The position numbers and the translations under genes were made by a program. The notes under the pieces are model-generated. The model did not search any database. It was not told where the DNA came from and worked only from the letters and a program-made list of their open reading frames with translations. DNA of 64,000 bases from Arboricoccus pini (lineage in GTDB: Bacteria > Pseudomonadota > Alphaproteobacteria > Geminicoccales > Geminicoccaceae), in assembly GCF_900187945.1 (NCBI RefSeq), contig NZ_FYEH01000004.1, forward strand, positions 186,001 through 250,000, written 5' to 3'. Of this stretch, positions 8,877 through 16,499 are shown one piece after another (the first letter of the stretch is position 1; each line of letters starts with the position of its first letter).

Positions 8877-9857
8877 TTACGCTTCCGTCAAGAGCGCGGC
8901 TGCCGTCAATTCATCAGTGATCAGAGCATTGACCAGCCGCCCTCTCAAGGCACCCCTGATAGCTGGCACCTTCTCGATGCCGCCGGCCATTCCCATGATC
9001 GTGCGCCCGGGCAGCGGGTCCGGCCCCAGTGCCGTCATACGCTCGCTGACGCCGTTCTCGATCAGGACGCCCTGTGCGTCGAAGGGCCAGCTGGCGAGTT
9101 CTCCCACAGCACCGGCAGTCAAAAGCTGGTGCAATTCGGCTTCGACGAGGAATCCGTCCTTGTGGAGAGGCGCGCCCCAACCCACCGTGCCGATGCCCAG
9201 GACAAAAAGCCCGGCCGTCTGAGCCAGTTGACGCAAACGCTGAAAAGGCCGCTGATCCTGAAGCAGGATGCGCTCCTCCACCGTGCTGGCCACAACCGGC
9301 AAGGGCATGGGAAAGCACTCGCCGCCGGTAAGATCCGCAAAACGCAGGACGACCTCGAAGGGGCTCGCCCGCCCATCGCGCGACATCGTTCCGCAGAGCG
9401 AGAAGATCCGGTGCTGGGTCGCCTCAACGGGCGACGTCTCGGCTGCAACAGCCCTCAGGGTTCGGCCGGTGGAAAAGCCAATCGTCGCGCCACGCGGGCG
9501 GGCGAACCAACGCTCTAAATAAGTAGCCCCCGCAATGGCGATGCCGCGCACCGGATTGATCCCGGCCGCACTGCAAGGCACCACCTCGCACTCGACGAGC
9601 CCATAGCGATCGATCAGCCGTGCTGCCTGCTCGAGGCAACTGGCGATTGGGTGGTCGATGCGAAACTTGATCAGCTTTTCGCTCACCGCCCGCGACACGA
9701 GGCGCTGGACGACCTGACGCGAGACGCCGAGCTCGGCCGCGATCTCATCCTGGGTCCGCCCACCGACATAATAAAGCCAGGCCGCCCGCGCCGATTGTTC
9801 GAGTCTGAGCGCCTGTTGCCTCTGCCGCCCGGTCTCCGCGTCCAGGCCCAGCGCCAT
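8877..9857 (-). CDS. SorC/DeoR-type sugar-binding transcriptional regulator
   Basis: This regulator of about 326 residues has an N-terminal helix-turn-helix (DEIAAELGVSRQVVQRLV) and a long C-terminal effector-binding domain of the SorC type, with phosphosugar-isomerase-like segments such as IGFSTGRTLRAV, LGIGTVGWG and the C-terminal NALITDELTA. It should sense a polyol or its phosphate and control the transporter operon 126 bp downstream on the same strand. ATG at 9857 is chosen because AGGGA lies 7-8 nt upstream; an upstream in-frame ATG at 9878 has no ribosome site. Whether it activates or represses cannot be told from the sequence, although the palindrome over the -10 favours repression. 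Confidence 0.88.
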   Translation of the reverse strand: MALGLDAETGRQRQQALRLEQSARAAWLYYVGGRTQDEIAAELGVSRQVVQRLVSRAVSEKLIKFRIDHPIASCLEQAARLIDRYGLVECEVVPCSAAGINPVRGIAIAGATYLERWFARPRGATIGFSTGRTLRAVAAETSPVEATQHRIFSLCGTMSRDGRASPFEVVLRFADLTGGECFPMPLPVVASTVEERILLQDQRPFQRLRQLAQTAGLFVLGIGTVGWGAPLHKDGFLVEAELHQLLTAGAVGELASWPFDAQGVLIENGVSERMTALGPDPLPGRTIMGMAGGIEKVPAIRGALRGRLVNALITDELTAAALLTEA

Positions 9858-9893
9858 GCTATTATCCCTGATCTGCATATTCGCTCATACAAC

Positions 9894-9905
9894 GGGCATA
9901 TGCTC
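9894..9905. promoter_or_regulatory. Operator half-site upstream of the SorC-type regulator
   Basis: GGGCATATGCTC matches the arm GGGCATATGATC of the transporter-operon palindrome at 11 of 12 positions, and lies 37-48 bp upstream of the chosen regulator start. The second arm is poor here, only a degenerate GCATATTCGCTC nearby. It suggests autoregulation by the same protein. Confidence 0.45.
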
Positions 9906-9929
9906 GTTCTTTAGCTGGGCAAAATCAAG

Positions 9930-11183
9930 TCAGTTCTGCAAAAGGCGCCGCAGGACGGCATCCAGCATCGCCCGTCCACTTGCGGTGGCCACCAGCCGAT
10001 CGCCCGTGAGTCGAACAAACCCACCATCGACAAGCATGCGCAGAGCGGCCGGATCGAGGCGAGGTCCCTCCAGGCCGCGCAGCCTTTCCAGTCGGGTCAA
10101 CGAAACTCCTTCGCTTAGCCTAAGGCCCATCATCAGACATTCGACCACCTGCTCGCCGTCCGTCACGATCGTGGTCTCCACCAGCGCGTGGCCGTCACGT
10201 TCGACGTTACGCAGCCACCGTTCGGGTAGCCGCTCCGTGCGCGTCGCGACCCGCCTGCCATCAGCCAGCGTCAGCCGACCGTGAGCACCTGGACCAATCC
10301 CCGCATAGTCGCCATAGCGCCAATAAACGAGATTATGCCGGCTCTCGCCGCCCGGCCGGGCATGGTTCGAAATCTCGTAGGCCGGCATTCCGGCCTCCTC
10401 CATGAGGCTCTGCGTCAAGGTGTAGAAGTCGGCCTGGAGCTCGTCGTCCGGCATGACCAGTTCGCCACGAGCAGCAAGGCTGGCAAATCGCGTCCCTTGC
10501 TCAATGGTCAACTGGTAGAGCGAGAGATGATCACCGGCCAGGGCCAGCGCCTGCCGAAGCTCGCGCTCCCAAGCATCCAGGCTTTGCCCGGGTCGGCCAT
10601 AGATCAGGTCGAACGAGAACCGCGGAAAGATCCTGCGCGCCAAATCGAGGGCAGCCAGCGCCTCGCCGGCGCTATGTTCGCGACCGAGAAACCGCAGCGC
10701 CTCGCCGTCGAGTGCCTGCACACCCAGCGAGAGGCGGTTGACCCCCGCCTGCCGGTAGCGCTCGAACCGGCCAGCCTCGACCGAGGTTGGATTGGCCTCA
10801 AGCGTTATCTCAATGTCGCGCTCGAAGCAAAAGCGACGCGAGGCACGCGCGATGACCGCCTCGACCGTCGCCGGCGACATGAGCGAGGGCGTGCCGCCGC
10901 CAAAGAAAATCGAGCGCAAAGGGCGACTGCCCGTCATGGATGCCATGTGATCGAGTTCGACCAAGAGCCCTCGCCTCCAGGTCTCCTGGTCGACCGAGCC
11001 CCGGACATGGCTGTTAAAATCGCAATAGGGGCACTTGGCCTTGCAGAATGGCCAATGCACATAAAGCGCAAAGCCCGGGTCCGGCCAGATCGCCCCCACC
11101 GCCGGAACGGGGCCGGTCCTCTTCCCCCGAGCGCCTTGCAGCCCCGTGGCACCTGGCTCAATTATCGCCAAAGACGTCCTCAT
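9930..11183 (-). CDS. hemW: HemW heme chaperone (coproporphyrinogen-dehydrogenase-like radical SAM protein)
   Basis: HemW is a radical-SAM protein related to HemN that delivers heme to membrane targets. The 4Fe-4S motif is C47-x3-C51-x2-C54 (FCKAKCPYC), with F in place of the extra cysteine of true HemN, which marks it as HemW. FFGGGTPSLM and TLEANPTS are the usual SAM and substrate segments, and the C-terminal ~100 residues form the HemN_C domain. The 417-residue length includes an unusual ~38-residue N-terminal stretch before the barrel, so the start may lie further downstream. It sits between the polyol regulator and a divergent small-membrane-protein gene. The usual neighbour rdgB is not adjacent. 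Confidence 0.88.
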   Translation of the reverse strand: MRTSLAIIEPGATGLQGARGKRTGPVPAVGAIWPDPGFALYVHWPFCKAKCPYCDFNSHVRGSVDQETWRRGLLVELDHMASMTGSRPLRSIFFGGGTPSLMSPATVEAVIARASRRFCFERDIEITLEANPTSVEAGRFERYRQAGVNRLSLGVQALDGEALRFLGREHSAGEALAALDLARRIFPRFSFDLIYGRPGQSLDAWERELRQALALAGDHLSLYQLTIEQGTRFASLAARGELVMPDDELQADFYTLTQSLMEEAGMPAYEISNHARPGGESRHNLVYWRYGDYAGIGPGAHGRLTLADGRRVATRTERLPERWLRNVERDGHALVETTIVTDGEQVVECLMMGLRLSEGVSLTRLERLRGLEGPRLDPAALRMLVDGGFVRLTGDRLVATASGRAMLDAVLRRLLQN

Positions 11184-11282
11184 CCCTTATAAGAAGCCGA
11201 TCCGACTGGGAACACCCGCCCGCCCGGCCCGTTGAAGCAGACGGCTTGAAAAGGCTCCTCAACGTCCAAATCGAGAGACCCG

Positions 11283-11471
11283 ATGCGCCTCCTGATCGCG
11301 ATCGTCCTGCCCTTCCTGCTGTTCTTCACGATCGGCCGGCCAATCGCCGGCCTGATCTGCCTCATCCTGCAGTTCACGCTGATCGGCTGGATCCCCGCAG
11401 CCATCTGGGCGGTCTATGCCCTCTCCGAATGGAGCACCGACCGCAAGATCGCCCGCAGCCGCGGCTATTGA
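11283..11471 (+). CDS. YqaE/Pmp3-family small membrane protein
   Basis: This 62-residue protein is almost entirely two transmembrane helices: LLIAIVLPFLLFFTIGRP, then a short turn, then AGLICLILQFTLIGWIPAAI. It ends in a short basic cytoplasmic tail. This is the UPF0057/Pmp3 fold, found from bacteria to yeast, where members influence membrane potential and salt or cold stress. GAGAG 6-10 nt before ATG 11283 serves as ribosome site. It is divergent from hemW and lies 17 bp ahead of the next small membrane protein gene. Confidence 0.85.
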   Translation: MRLLIAIVLPFLLFFTIGRPIAGLICLILQFTLIGWIPAAIWAVYALSEWSTDRKIARSRGY

Positions 11472-11488
11472 GGCCCGCTGGCCAGACC

Positions 11489-11734
11489 ATGCCTCAGATC
11501 ACGTTCCGGACCGTCATCAAGCTGCTTATCTGGTCGCTTATCGTGGGTGCCATCCTGTCCTGGCTCAATGTCAGCCCGCTCGGCATCGTCAATGCCTTTA
11601 TAGCGTCGATCCGTGACGTCGCGCGCGATTTTCAGGTCCATGCCTGGAACTTCGGATCCTATATTCTCCTTGGCGCCGTCATTGTCGTGCCACTTTGGGC
11701 GTTAAGTTATATTGTTCGCGCCACCAAGCGCTAG
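11489..11734 (+). CDS. Small two-helix membrane protein (DUF6460-like)
   Basis: The 81-residue product starts MPQITFRTVIKLLIWSLIVG. It has two hydrophobic spans, one near residues 9-30 and one near 58-78, separated by an amphipathic stretch. The layout, with an LGI/SPLGI loop after the first helix and GAVIVVPLWALSYIVR at the end, resembles the alphaproteobacterial DUF6460 family, whose function is unknown. A longer upstream reading exists but runs through the preceding gene and hemW, so ATG 11489 is chosen. It shares an operon with the Pmp3-like gene and converges on the penicillin-binding protein gene (3 bp apart). Confidence 0.7.
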   Translation: MPQITFRTVIKLLIWSLIVGAILSWLNVSPLGIVNAFIASIRDVARDFQVHAWNFGSYILLGAVIVVPLWALSYIVRATKR

Positions 11735-11737
11735 GAT

Positions 11738-13675
11738 CTATTCCAACGCCCGGTCGACCAGCTGATTCAGCCAATTCGCACCTCGGCGCGCCAGATCGAG
11801 CGGACCCGTCTTGCTCGCGGGCGCCGTAGCCACGGGTGGCTCGCGGACGCTTGGCGCCGACGCGGGGGCCGGGGTGGCACTCATGATCGAGCGCCAGATC
11901 CGGGCCGGCATGCCGCCGCCGGTAACGCCGCGCATAGGCGTATTGTCGTCGTTGCCGACCCAGACCCCCAGCACATAGTCGCCGCTCCAGCCGACGAACC
12001 AAGCATCTCGGCTGTTTTGCGTGGTCCCCGTCTTGCCGGCGACGATTCGCCCGGGCATGGCAACCGCACGTCCGGTGCCGTCCTCGACAACGCCTTGCAT
12101 CATCGACCGCATGGCTTCGGCGGGACCGGGCTCAATCACGCGCCGGGGAGCCGGCTCGTTGCGATAAAGAACCTTTCCCCGGTCATCGGTGACACGCCGG
12201 ACAGCATAGATCGCATTGGTGATGCCGCCCGTGGCGAAGGGCAGATAGGCGCCAGTCAGCTCAATGAGCGTCGTCTCCGATGTCCCCAGCGCTATGGAAG
12301 GCACTGATTGGATCGCCGAGGCGATGCCCAACCTGTGCGCGACCTCCACCACCTTGTCCGGGCCGACCTCACGAATCACGCGCGCGGCCGGCACGTTCAA
12401 CGACTCGGCAAACGCCTTTGCAAGCGTCACCTCGCCCCGATAATGGTTGTCGTAGTTCTGCGGCGTCCAGTTGCCGATCTTGATCGGGCCGTCGAGCACG
12501 ATGGTCGACGGAGTGAATCCCGCCTCCATCGCCGCCAGGTAAAGAAACGGTTTGAAGGCGGACCCCGGCTGTCGCCGGGCGGCCACCGCTCTATTGAAGC
12601 CGTCGCCACGGGTGCCTTCCCCACCCACCATGGCGACCACCGCGCCATCGTCGCGCAAAAGGACGGCGGCACCCTGGTTGACGTCGAGTTTCGGACCGTC
12701 ACTGGCAAGGGCCTGGCGCACCGCGCGATCGGCGCTCTTCTGGAGCTTGGGATCGAGAGTCGTGGCAATCTTAATGTCGTGCGTGGGCTTGCCCATATAG
12801 GCGATCAGCCCGTCGAGGACCCAGGCAACAAAGGCGCTGCCGAGATCATCGCTGCCTTCGGTCGAAAGCCTGGCCGGCCTGGCCCGCGCCGCCAGCATCT
12901 GATCCTCGGTAATGTAACCCACCGCGACCATACGCCCGAGAACGGTATCGGCCCGATCGCGGGCACCTTGCAGGTCATTGGTCGGTGCCAGTGCCGATGG
13001 CGCTTTCAGAAGGCCTGCGATCATGGCCGCCTCGGCAAGGTTCAAGGCGCTGGCGGGCTTGGCAAAATAGCGCCTAGACGCCGCCTCGACCCCATAGGCA
13101 CCAGCGCCGAGGTAAACCTTGTTCAGATAGAGGGCCAGGATGTCCTTTTTGCTGAGCCTCGCCTCCAACCAGATGGCCAGCGTGGCTTCCTCGAGCTTTC
13201 GCTTCAAGCTTCGCTCGGGCGTCAGGAACAATATTTTGGCCAGTTGCTGGGTGATGGTGCTGCCACCCTCGCTCACCGAGCCACTCGTCATATTGGTTAC
13301 GAAGGCGCGGGCGATGCCGATCGGATCGATACCGAAATGCTGCCAGAACCGACTATCCTCCGTCGCGACGACGGCTTTCACGAGCAGTGGCGAGATCTCG
13401 TCCAGCGGCACGAAGCGCCGGCCACCGGTGACGCGCTGGGCGATCGGCGTATCATCCGCCGCCAGGATCGTGATAACCGGCTCGTCCCTGACCGCCATGA
13501 GCGCGTCGGTGTCGGGCAGCGAAGGGGCGTAGATGGCAAAGGTCACAACCCAGACGATCATGGCCACGACCATGAGCGTCGGCACGGCAGCCATCAACCG
13601 CCAGACCAATGAACGTCGGCGGCGTTTGGGGGTATCTGGCCTTGCCGGTGTTCGGGGCGGCACGCGTGGACGCAT
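11738..13675 (-). CDS. Class A penicillin-binding protein (bifunctional transglycosylase/transpeptidase)
   Basis: This inner-membrane enzyme polymerises and cross-links peptidoglycan. A basic N-terminus and one transmembrane anchor (~23-50) lead to the GT51 domain, with catalytic Glu106 in EDSRFWQHFG, then GGSTITQQLAK, RKLEEATLAIWLE and DILALYLN. The transpeptidase domain has SAFK near residue 372, SLN near 423 and KTGTT near 543. At 645 residues it is shorter than typical PBP1a, with no room for the OB insert. It resembles the compact PBP1-type proteins of alphaproteobacteria. It is divergent from mobA. Confidence 0.92.
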   Translation of the reverse strand: MRPRVPPRTPARPDTPKRRRRSLVWRLMAAVPTLMVVAMIVWVVTFAIYAPSLPDTDALMAVRDEPVITILAADDTPIAQRVTGGRRFVPLDEISPLLVKAVVATEDSRFWQHFGIDPIGIARAFVTNMTSGSVSEGGSTITQQLAKILFLTPERSLKRKLEEATLAIWLEARLSKKDILALYLNKVYLGAGAYGVEAASRRYFAKPASALNLAEAAMIAGLLKAPSALAPTNDLQGARDRADTVLGRMVAVGYITEDQMLAARARPARLSTEGSDDLGSAFVAWVLDGLIAYMGKPTHDIKIATTLDPKLQKSADRAVRQALASDGPKLDVNQGAAVLLRDDGAVVAMVGGEGTRGDGFNRAVAARRQPGSAFKPFLYLAAMEAGFTPSTIVLDGPIKIGNWTPQNYDNHYRGEVTLAKAFAESLNVPAARVIREVGPDKVVEVAHRLGIASAIQSVPSIALGTSETTLIELTGAYLPFATGGITNAIYAVRRVTDDRGKVLYRNEPAPRRVIEPGPAEAMRSMMQGVVEDGTGRAVAMPGRIVAGKTGTTQNSRDAWFVGWSGDYVLGVWVGNDDNTPMRGVTGGGMPARIWRSIMSATPAPASAPSVREPPVATAPASKTGPLDLARRGANWLNQLVDRALE

Positions 13676-13830
13676 GAAGAGCGAAACTTTCTCATTGGCC
13701 GGGGACGACCTGGAAAACGCGCGTCAACCCGGCCCCGGCGGACACGCCGCAGCAAACAATCTAGCGTCAATGACGAGCGGCGTCATGCGCTCTGCCTCGA
13801 TGGTACGACTTCAAACTGGGATCGTGGCAG

Positions 13831-14463
13831 ATGCGCGTCGTTGAACCTGCCAGAGATGCGCCACCCGGCATCATCCTGGCAGGAGGCCAGAGCCGGCGTA
13901 TGGGTGACGGCGACAAATTTCTCAGGTCGCTCAGGGGGCAGCCAATCCTTCGCTGGGTCATCGATGCCGTGAGGCCACAGACCAGTGCGCTCGTCTTGAA
14001 CGCCAATGGCGACTTGACGAGGCTGACGTCCTTCGGCTTGCCGATCATGGCGGACGACCCGCCAGGCCAACTCGGTCCCCTTGCCGGCATCGCTACGGGC
14101 CTGCGGTGGGCGGCGGCGCGGGACGATTATCTGGCCGTCTTCGCGGCCGACACACCTTTCCCGCCGGACGATCTCGTCCACCGGCTCGCCACTGCCCTTC
14201 AGGCCGAGGACGCCCAAATCGCGGTCCCCGTCAGTCTGGGGCGCCAGCATGGCGTCTTCGGCCTCTGGCGGACATCGCTTCGCAACGAGCTCGAGCGCGC
14301 GGTCATCGAGGATGGATGTCGCAAGGTCGGCCATTTTCTCGCCGCCCATCGCGTCGCCCTCGTCCCGTTCGAGGCAGAGCCCTTCGACCCGTTCTTCAAC
14401 ATCAATCGGCGCGAGGACCTCCTGCACGCCGAAGACCTGGCGGCCCATTTTCAATCCAGTTGA
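13831..14463 (+). CDS. mobA: Molybdenum cofactor guanylyltransferase MobA
   Basis: MobA attaches GMP from GTP to molybdopterin, giving the MGD cofactor of DMSO-reductase-family enzymes. The N-terminal nucleotide-binding signature LAGGQSRRMGDGDK lies at residues 16-29. The Mg2+/GTP Asp is in FAADTPFPP near residue 108, and MADDPPGQLGPLAGI is also characteristic. The 210-residue length is normal. It starts at ATG 13831, divergent from the penicillin-binding protein, and overlaps the convergent aminotransferase gene by 13 bp at its 3' end. mobB and moeA lie 1.5 kb downstream. Confidence 0.92.
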   Translation: MRVVEPARDAPPGIILAGGQSRRMGDGDKFLRSLRGQPILRWVIDAVRPQTSALVLNANGDLTRLTSFGLPIMADDPPGQLGPLAGIATGLRWAAARDDYLAVFAADTPFPPDDLVHRLATALQAEDAQIAVPVSLGRQHGVFGLWRTSLRNELERAVIEDGCRKVGHFLAAHRVALVPFEAEPFDPFFNINRREDLLHAEDLAAHFQSS

Positions 14464-15617
14464 TCGAGGACGGCGCAGAGCCGCTCCATGGCCATCGCCA
14501 TCCGCTCGGTCCGAATGGCGAAGCAAAGACGCAGATGCGCCTGGTTGCCTTCCCCGAACGTATAGCCGGGTGCCAGGCCCACCTTCGCCTCGGCAAGGAT
14601 GCGGGTCGCCAGGGCCAAACTGTCGGTAACCCCCTCGATGCGTGGAAAGGCGTAGAACGCCCCTTCTGGCCGCAGCAGCTCGACGCGCGGATGCGCGCCC
14701 AGCGTCTGGAAGACGAGATCCCGGTTGATTCGGCAGCGGTCGATGAAGGACTGGAGAAACGGTTCACCCTGCTCAAGAGCGGCGATCGCTCCATACTGGA
14801 CGAAGGCCGGCGCACTGGTCGTATTGACCTCGGCCAGCACAGCGATTGGCTCCGCCAGATGTCGCGGCGCCACCATCCAGCCGATCCGCCAGCCGGTCAT
14901 CGCCCAGGCCTTGGAGAACCCATTCAGGATGAAGACCGGCTCGTCAGGTTCGGCCAGGGTCAAGAATGAAGGTGCAGCCACGGCACCGCTGAAGACGTTG
15001 CGGTGATAGACCTCATCCGAGATCAGCCCAAGCCCGTGCTTGCGGCAGAGGTCGAGCAATGCTCTGCCCTCTTCCTCACTCATGATCCAGCCGGTAGGAT
15101 TTGAGGGCGTGTTGACGTAGATCGCCCGGGTGCGCGGCGTGATCGCGCGGACCACCCGATCGAGATCGAGCGACCAGCGCTCCGGCCCCTCCTCCAGTCG
15201 GACATCGACCGGATGGCCGCCCATAATCTGTACGCAAGTGCGAATGTTCGGCCAGTAGGGCGAAACCAGGATGACCTCGTCGCCCGGCCTGACGAGGCAC
15301 TGGCAGGTGATCATGACCGAGGTCATCGTGGCCCCAGGTACGCTGATGCGGTCAGGATCGAGCGACAGGCCATAGACCCGGCGATGATAGGCCAGAAGTG
15401 CCTCGCGCAAGGGCAACTGCCCACGCGCATAAGAATAGAATGTCTTGCCGCCGTCCATGGCAGCGCTCGCCGCCTGGCGGATGAAGTCTGGCGTGACGAT
15501 GTCGCTCTCGCCGAACCAGAGCGGAATTACCTCCGGATCCTCGAGCGCCGTCGTCGCAATCTTGTTGATGCCCGAAAAACCTAGCGATTCGATATCGGGA
15601 CGGATGACGGACGGCAC
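14451..15617 (-). CDS. PLP-dependent class I/II aminotransferase
   Basis: This is a fold-type I aminotransferase of 388 residues, AspC/AAT-like. The cofactor Lys sits in NGFSKAWAMTGWRIGW near residue 238. Other landmarks are NTPSNPTGWIMS (substrate and PLP contact), ISDEVYHRNVF with the PLP-binding Asp and Tyr, and the C-terminal LRLCFAI with the carboxylate-binding Arg. The family covers aspartate, aromatic and branched-chain enzymes, and the substrate cannot be chosen from sequence. It lies 34 bp downstream of the tusA-like gene on the same strand and converges with mobA. Confidence 0.88.
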   Translation of the reverse strand: MPSVIRPDIESLGFSGINKIATTALEDPEVIPLWFGESDIVTPDFIRQAASAAMDGGKTFYSYARGQLPLREALLAYHRRVYGLSLDPDRISVPGATMTSVMITCQCLVRPGDEVILVSPYWPNIRTCVQIMGGHPVDVRLEEGPERWSLDLDRVVRAITPRTRAIYVNTPSNPTGWIMSEEEGRALLDLCRKHGLGLISDEVYHRNVFSGAVAAPSFLTLAEPDEPVFILNGFSKAWAMTGWRIGWMVAPRHLAEPIAVLAEVNTTSAPAFVQYGAIAALEQGEPFLQSFIDRCRINRDLVFQTLGAHPRVELLRPEGAFYAFPRIEGVTDSLALATRILAEAKVGLAPGYTFGEGNQAHLRLCFAIRTERMAMAMERLCAVLDQLD

Positions 15618-15651
15618 GATGTCTTCACCTCAAGGCGAGCGGGGACCTGGA

Positions 15652-15915
15652 TCAGCGGGCTGGCCGCGCGATCAAGAGGCGTACCCTATCCCCCAACTCT
15701 TGGCGTTCCACAAGGGCACAGCCCAGGCGGGGCAGAAGCAGCTCGATGTCGTCAGGCGCTCGTTCATCCGTGACGTCGACCTGCAGGGATGCTCCCGGCC
15801 GCAGGCGAACGAGATGCTTGCGGGTCAGGAGGACAGGCATCGGGCAAATCAGGCCGCGCAGGTCCAAGCATGCCTGATCCTGCGTCGATGCACCCTCTTC
15901 CAACCGCTTCTCCAT
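15652..15915 (-). CDS. TusA/SirA-family sulfur carrier protein
   Basis: This small sulfurtransferase-like protein of 87 residues has the LDLRGLICPMPVLLTRK signature, including the persulfide-carrying Cys24 in CPMP. Such proteins pass sulfane sulfur to tRNA thiolation, to Moco maturation or to other acceptors. ATG 15915 was chosen because the longer reading (from 15984) would run across the divergent mobB start. The position between mobA and mobB/moeA fits a role in sulfuration linked to molybdoenzymes, but that is inference. It probably shares a transcript with the downstream aminotransferase gene. Confidence 0.82.
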   Translation of the reverse strand: MEKRLEEGASTQDQACLDLRGLICPMPVLLTRKHLVRLRPGASLQVDVTDERAPDDIELLLPRLGCALVERQELGDRVRLLIARPAR

Positions 15916-15968
15916 GCTGTAGGTTGTTGTGAGCGAGTCCAAACCCTCAACCGCCAAAAAGCAAGTGC

Positions 15969-16499
15969 ATGACAGGCCAGCCACCGGAGCGCGTCTTCGG
16001 CATCGTCGGCTTTAAGAACAACGGCAAGACGGTGCTTACCTGTCGCCTCATCGACCATCTGAAAGCTCAAGGCTATCGGATCTCGACCATCAAGCATGCG
16101 CACCACGATGCCGATATCGATCAGCCGGGTCGCGATTCCTGGCGTCATCGGGAATCGGGTGCAACCGAAGTGCTGCTCTCGACCAGCCAGCGCTGGATGC
16201 ATGTGCATGAACTTCGCCAGGAGGCGGAGCCCGCGCTTGCGGACCATCTGGCGCGCATGACACCTGTCGACCTGGTCCTCGTCGAAGGCTTCAAGCGCGA
16301 TTCGCACGCCAAGATCGAGGTTCACCGGGCGGAACGCGACACGCCCCTTATCGCTCATGAAGATCCTACCGTCGTCGCACTCGCAACTGATCAAGAGGCC
16401 ATCGCCCTCGATCGCCCGGTCTTTCATCTGGACGATATCGCGGGCATTGCCGCGTTCATGCTTGACCACCTAGGCATAGCCAGGCGAGCTTCTTCTTGA
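15969..16499 (+). CDS. mobB: Molybdopterin-guanine dinucleotide biosynthesis adaptor MobB
   Basis: MobB is a GTP-binding helper of MobA in MGD synthesis. The P-loop GFKNNGKT is at residues 14-21, followed by STIKHAHHDADIDQPGRDSWRH, which here should be read as two shorter motifs, STIKHAHHD and DQPGRDSWRH. The Walker-B-like LVLVEGFKR and IEVHR segments complete the family pattern. It has 176 residues. It is divergent from the tusA-like gene (53 bp between starts), and its stop overlaps the TTG start of moeA by 4 nt, so the two are coupled. Confidence 0.92.
   Translation: MTGQPPERVFGIVGFKNNGKTVLTCRLIDHLKAQGYRISTIKHAHHDADIDQPGRDSWRHRESGATEVLLSTSQRWMHVHELRQEAEPALADHLARMTPVDLVLVEGFKRDSHAKIEVHRAERDTPLIAHEDPTVVALATDQEAIALDRPVFHLDDIAGIAAFMLDHLGIARRASS

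Noticed and set aside
12308-13612. Long plus-strand open frame (~430 codons)
   Set aside because: Antisense to the penicillin-binding protein, whose catalytic motifs are all present on the minus strand.
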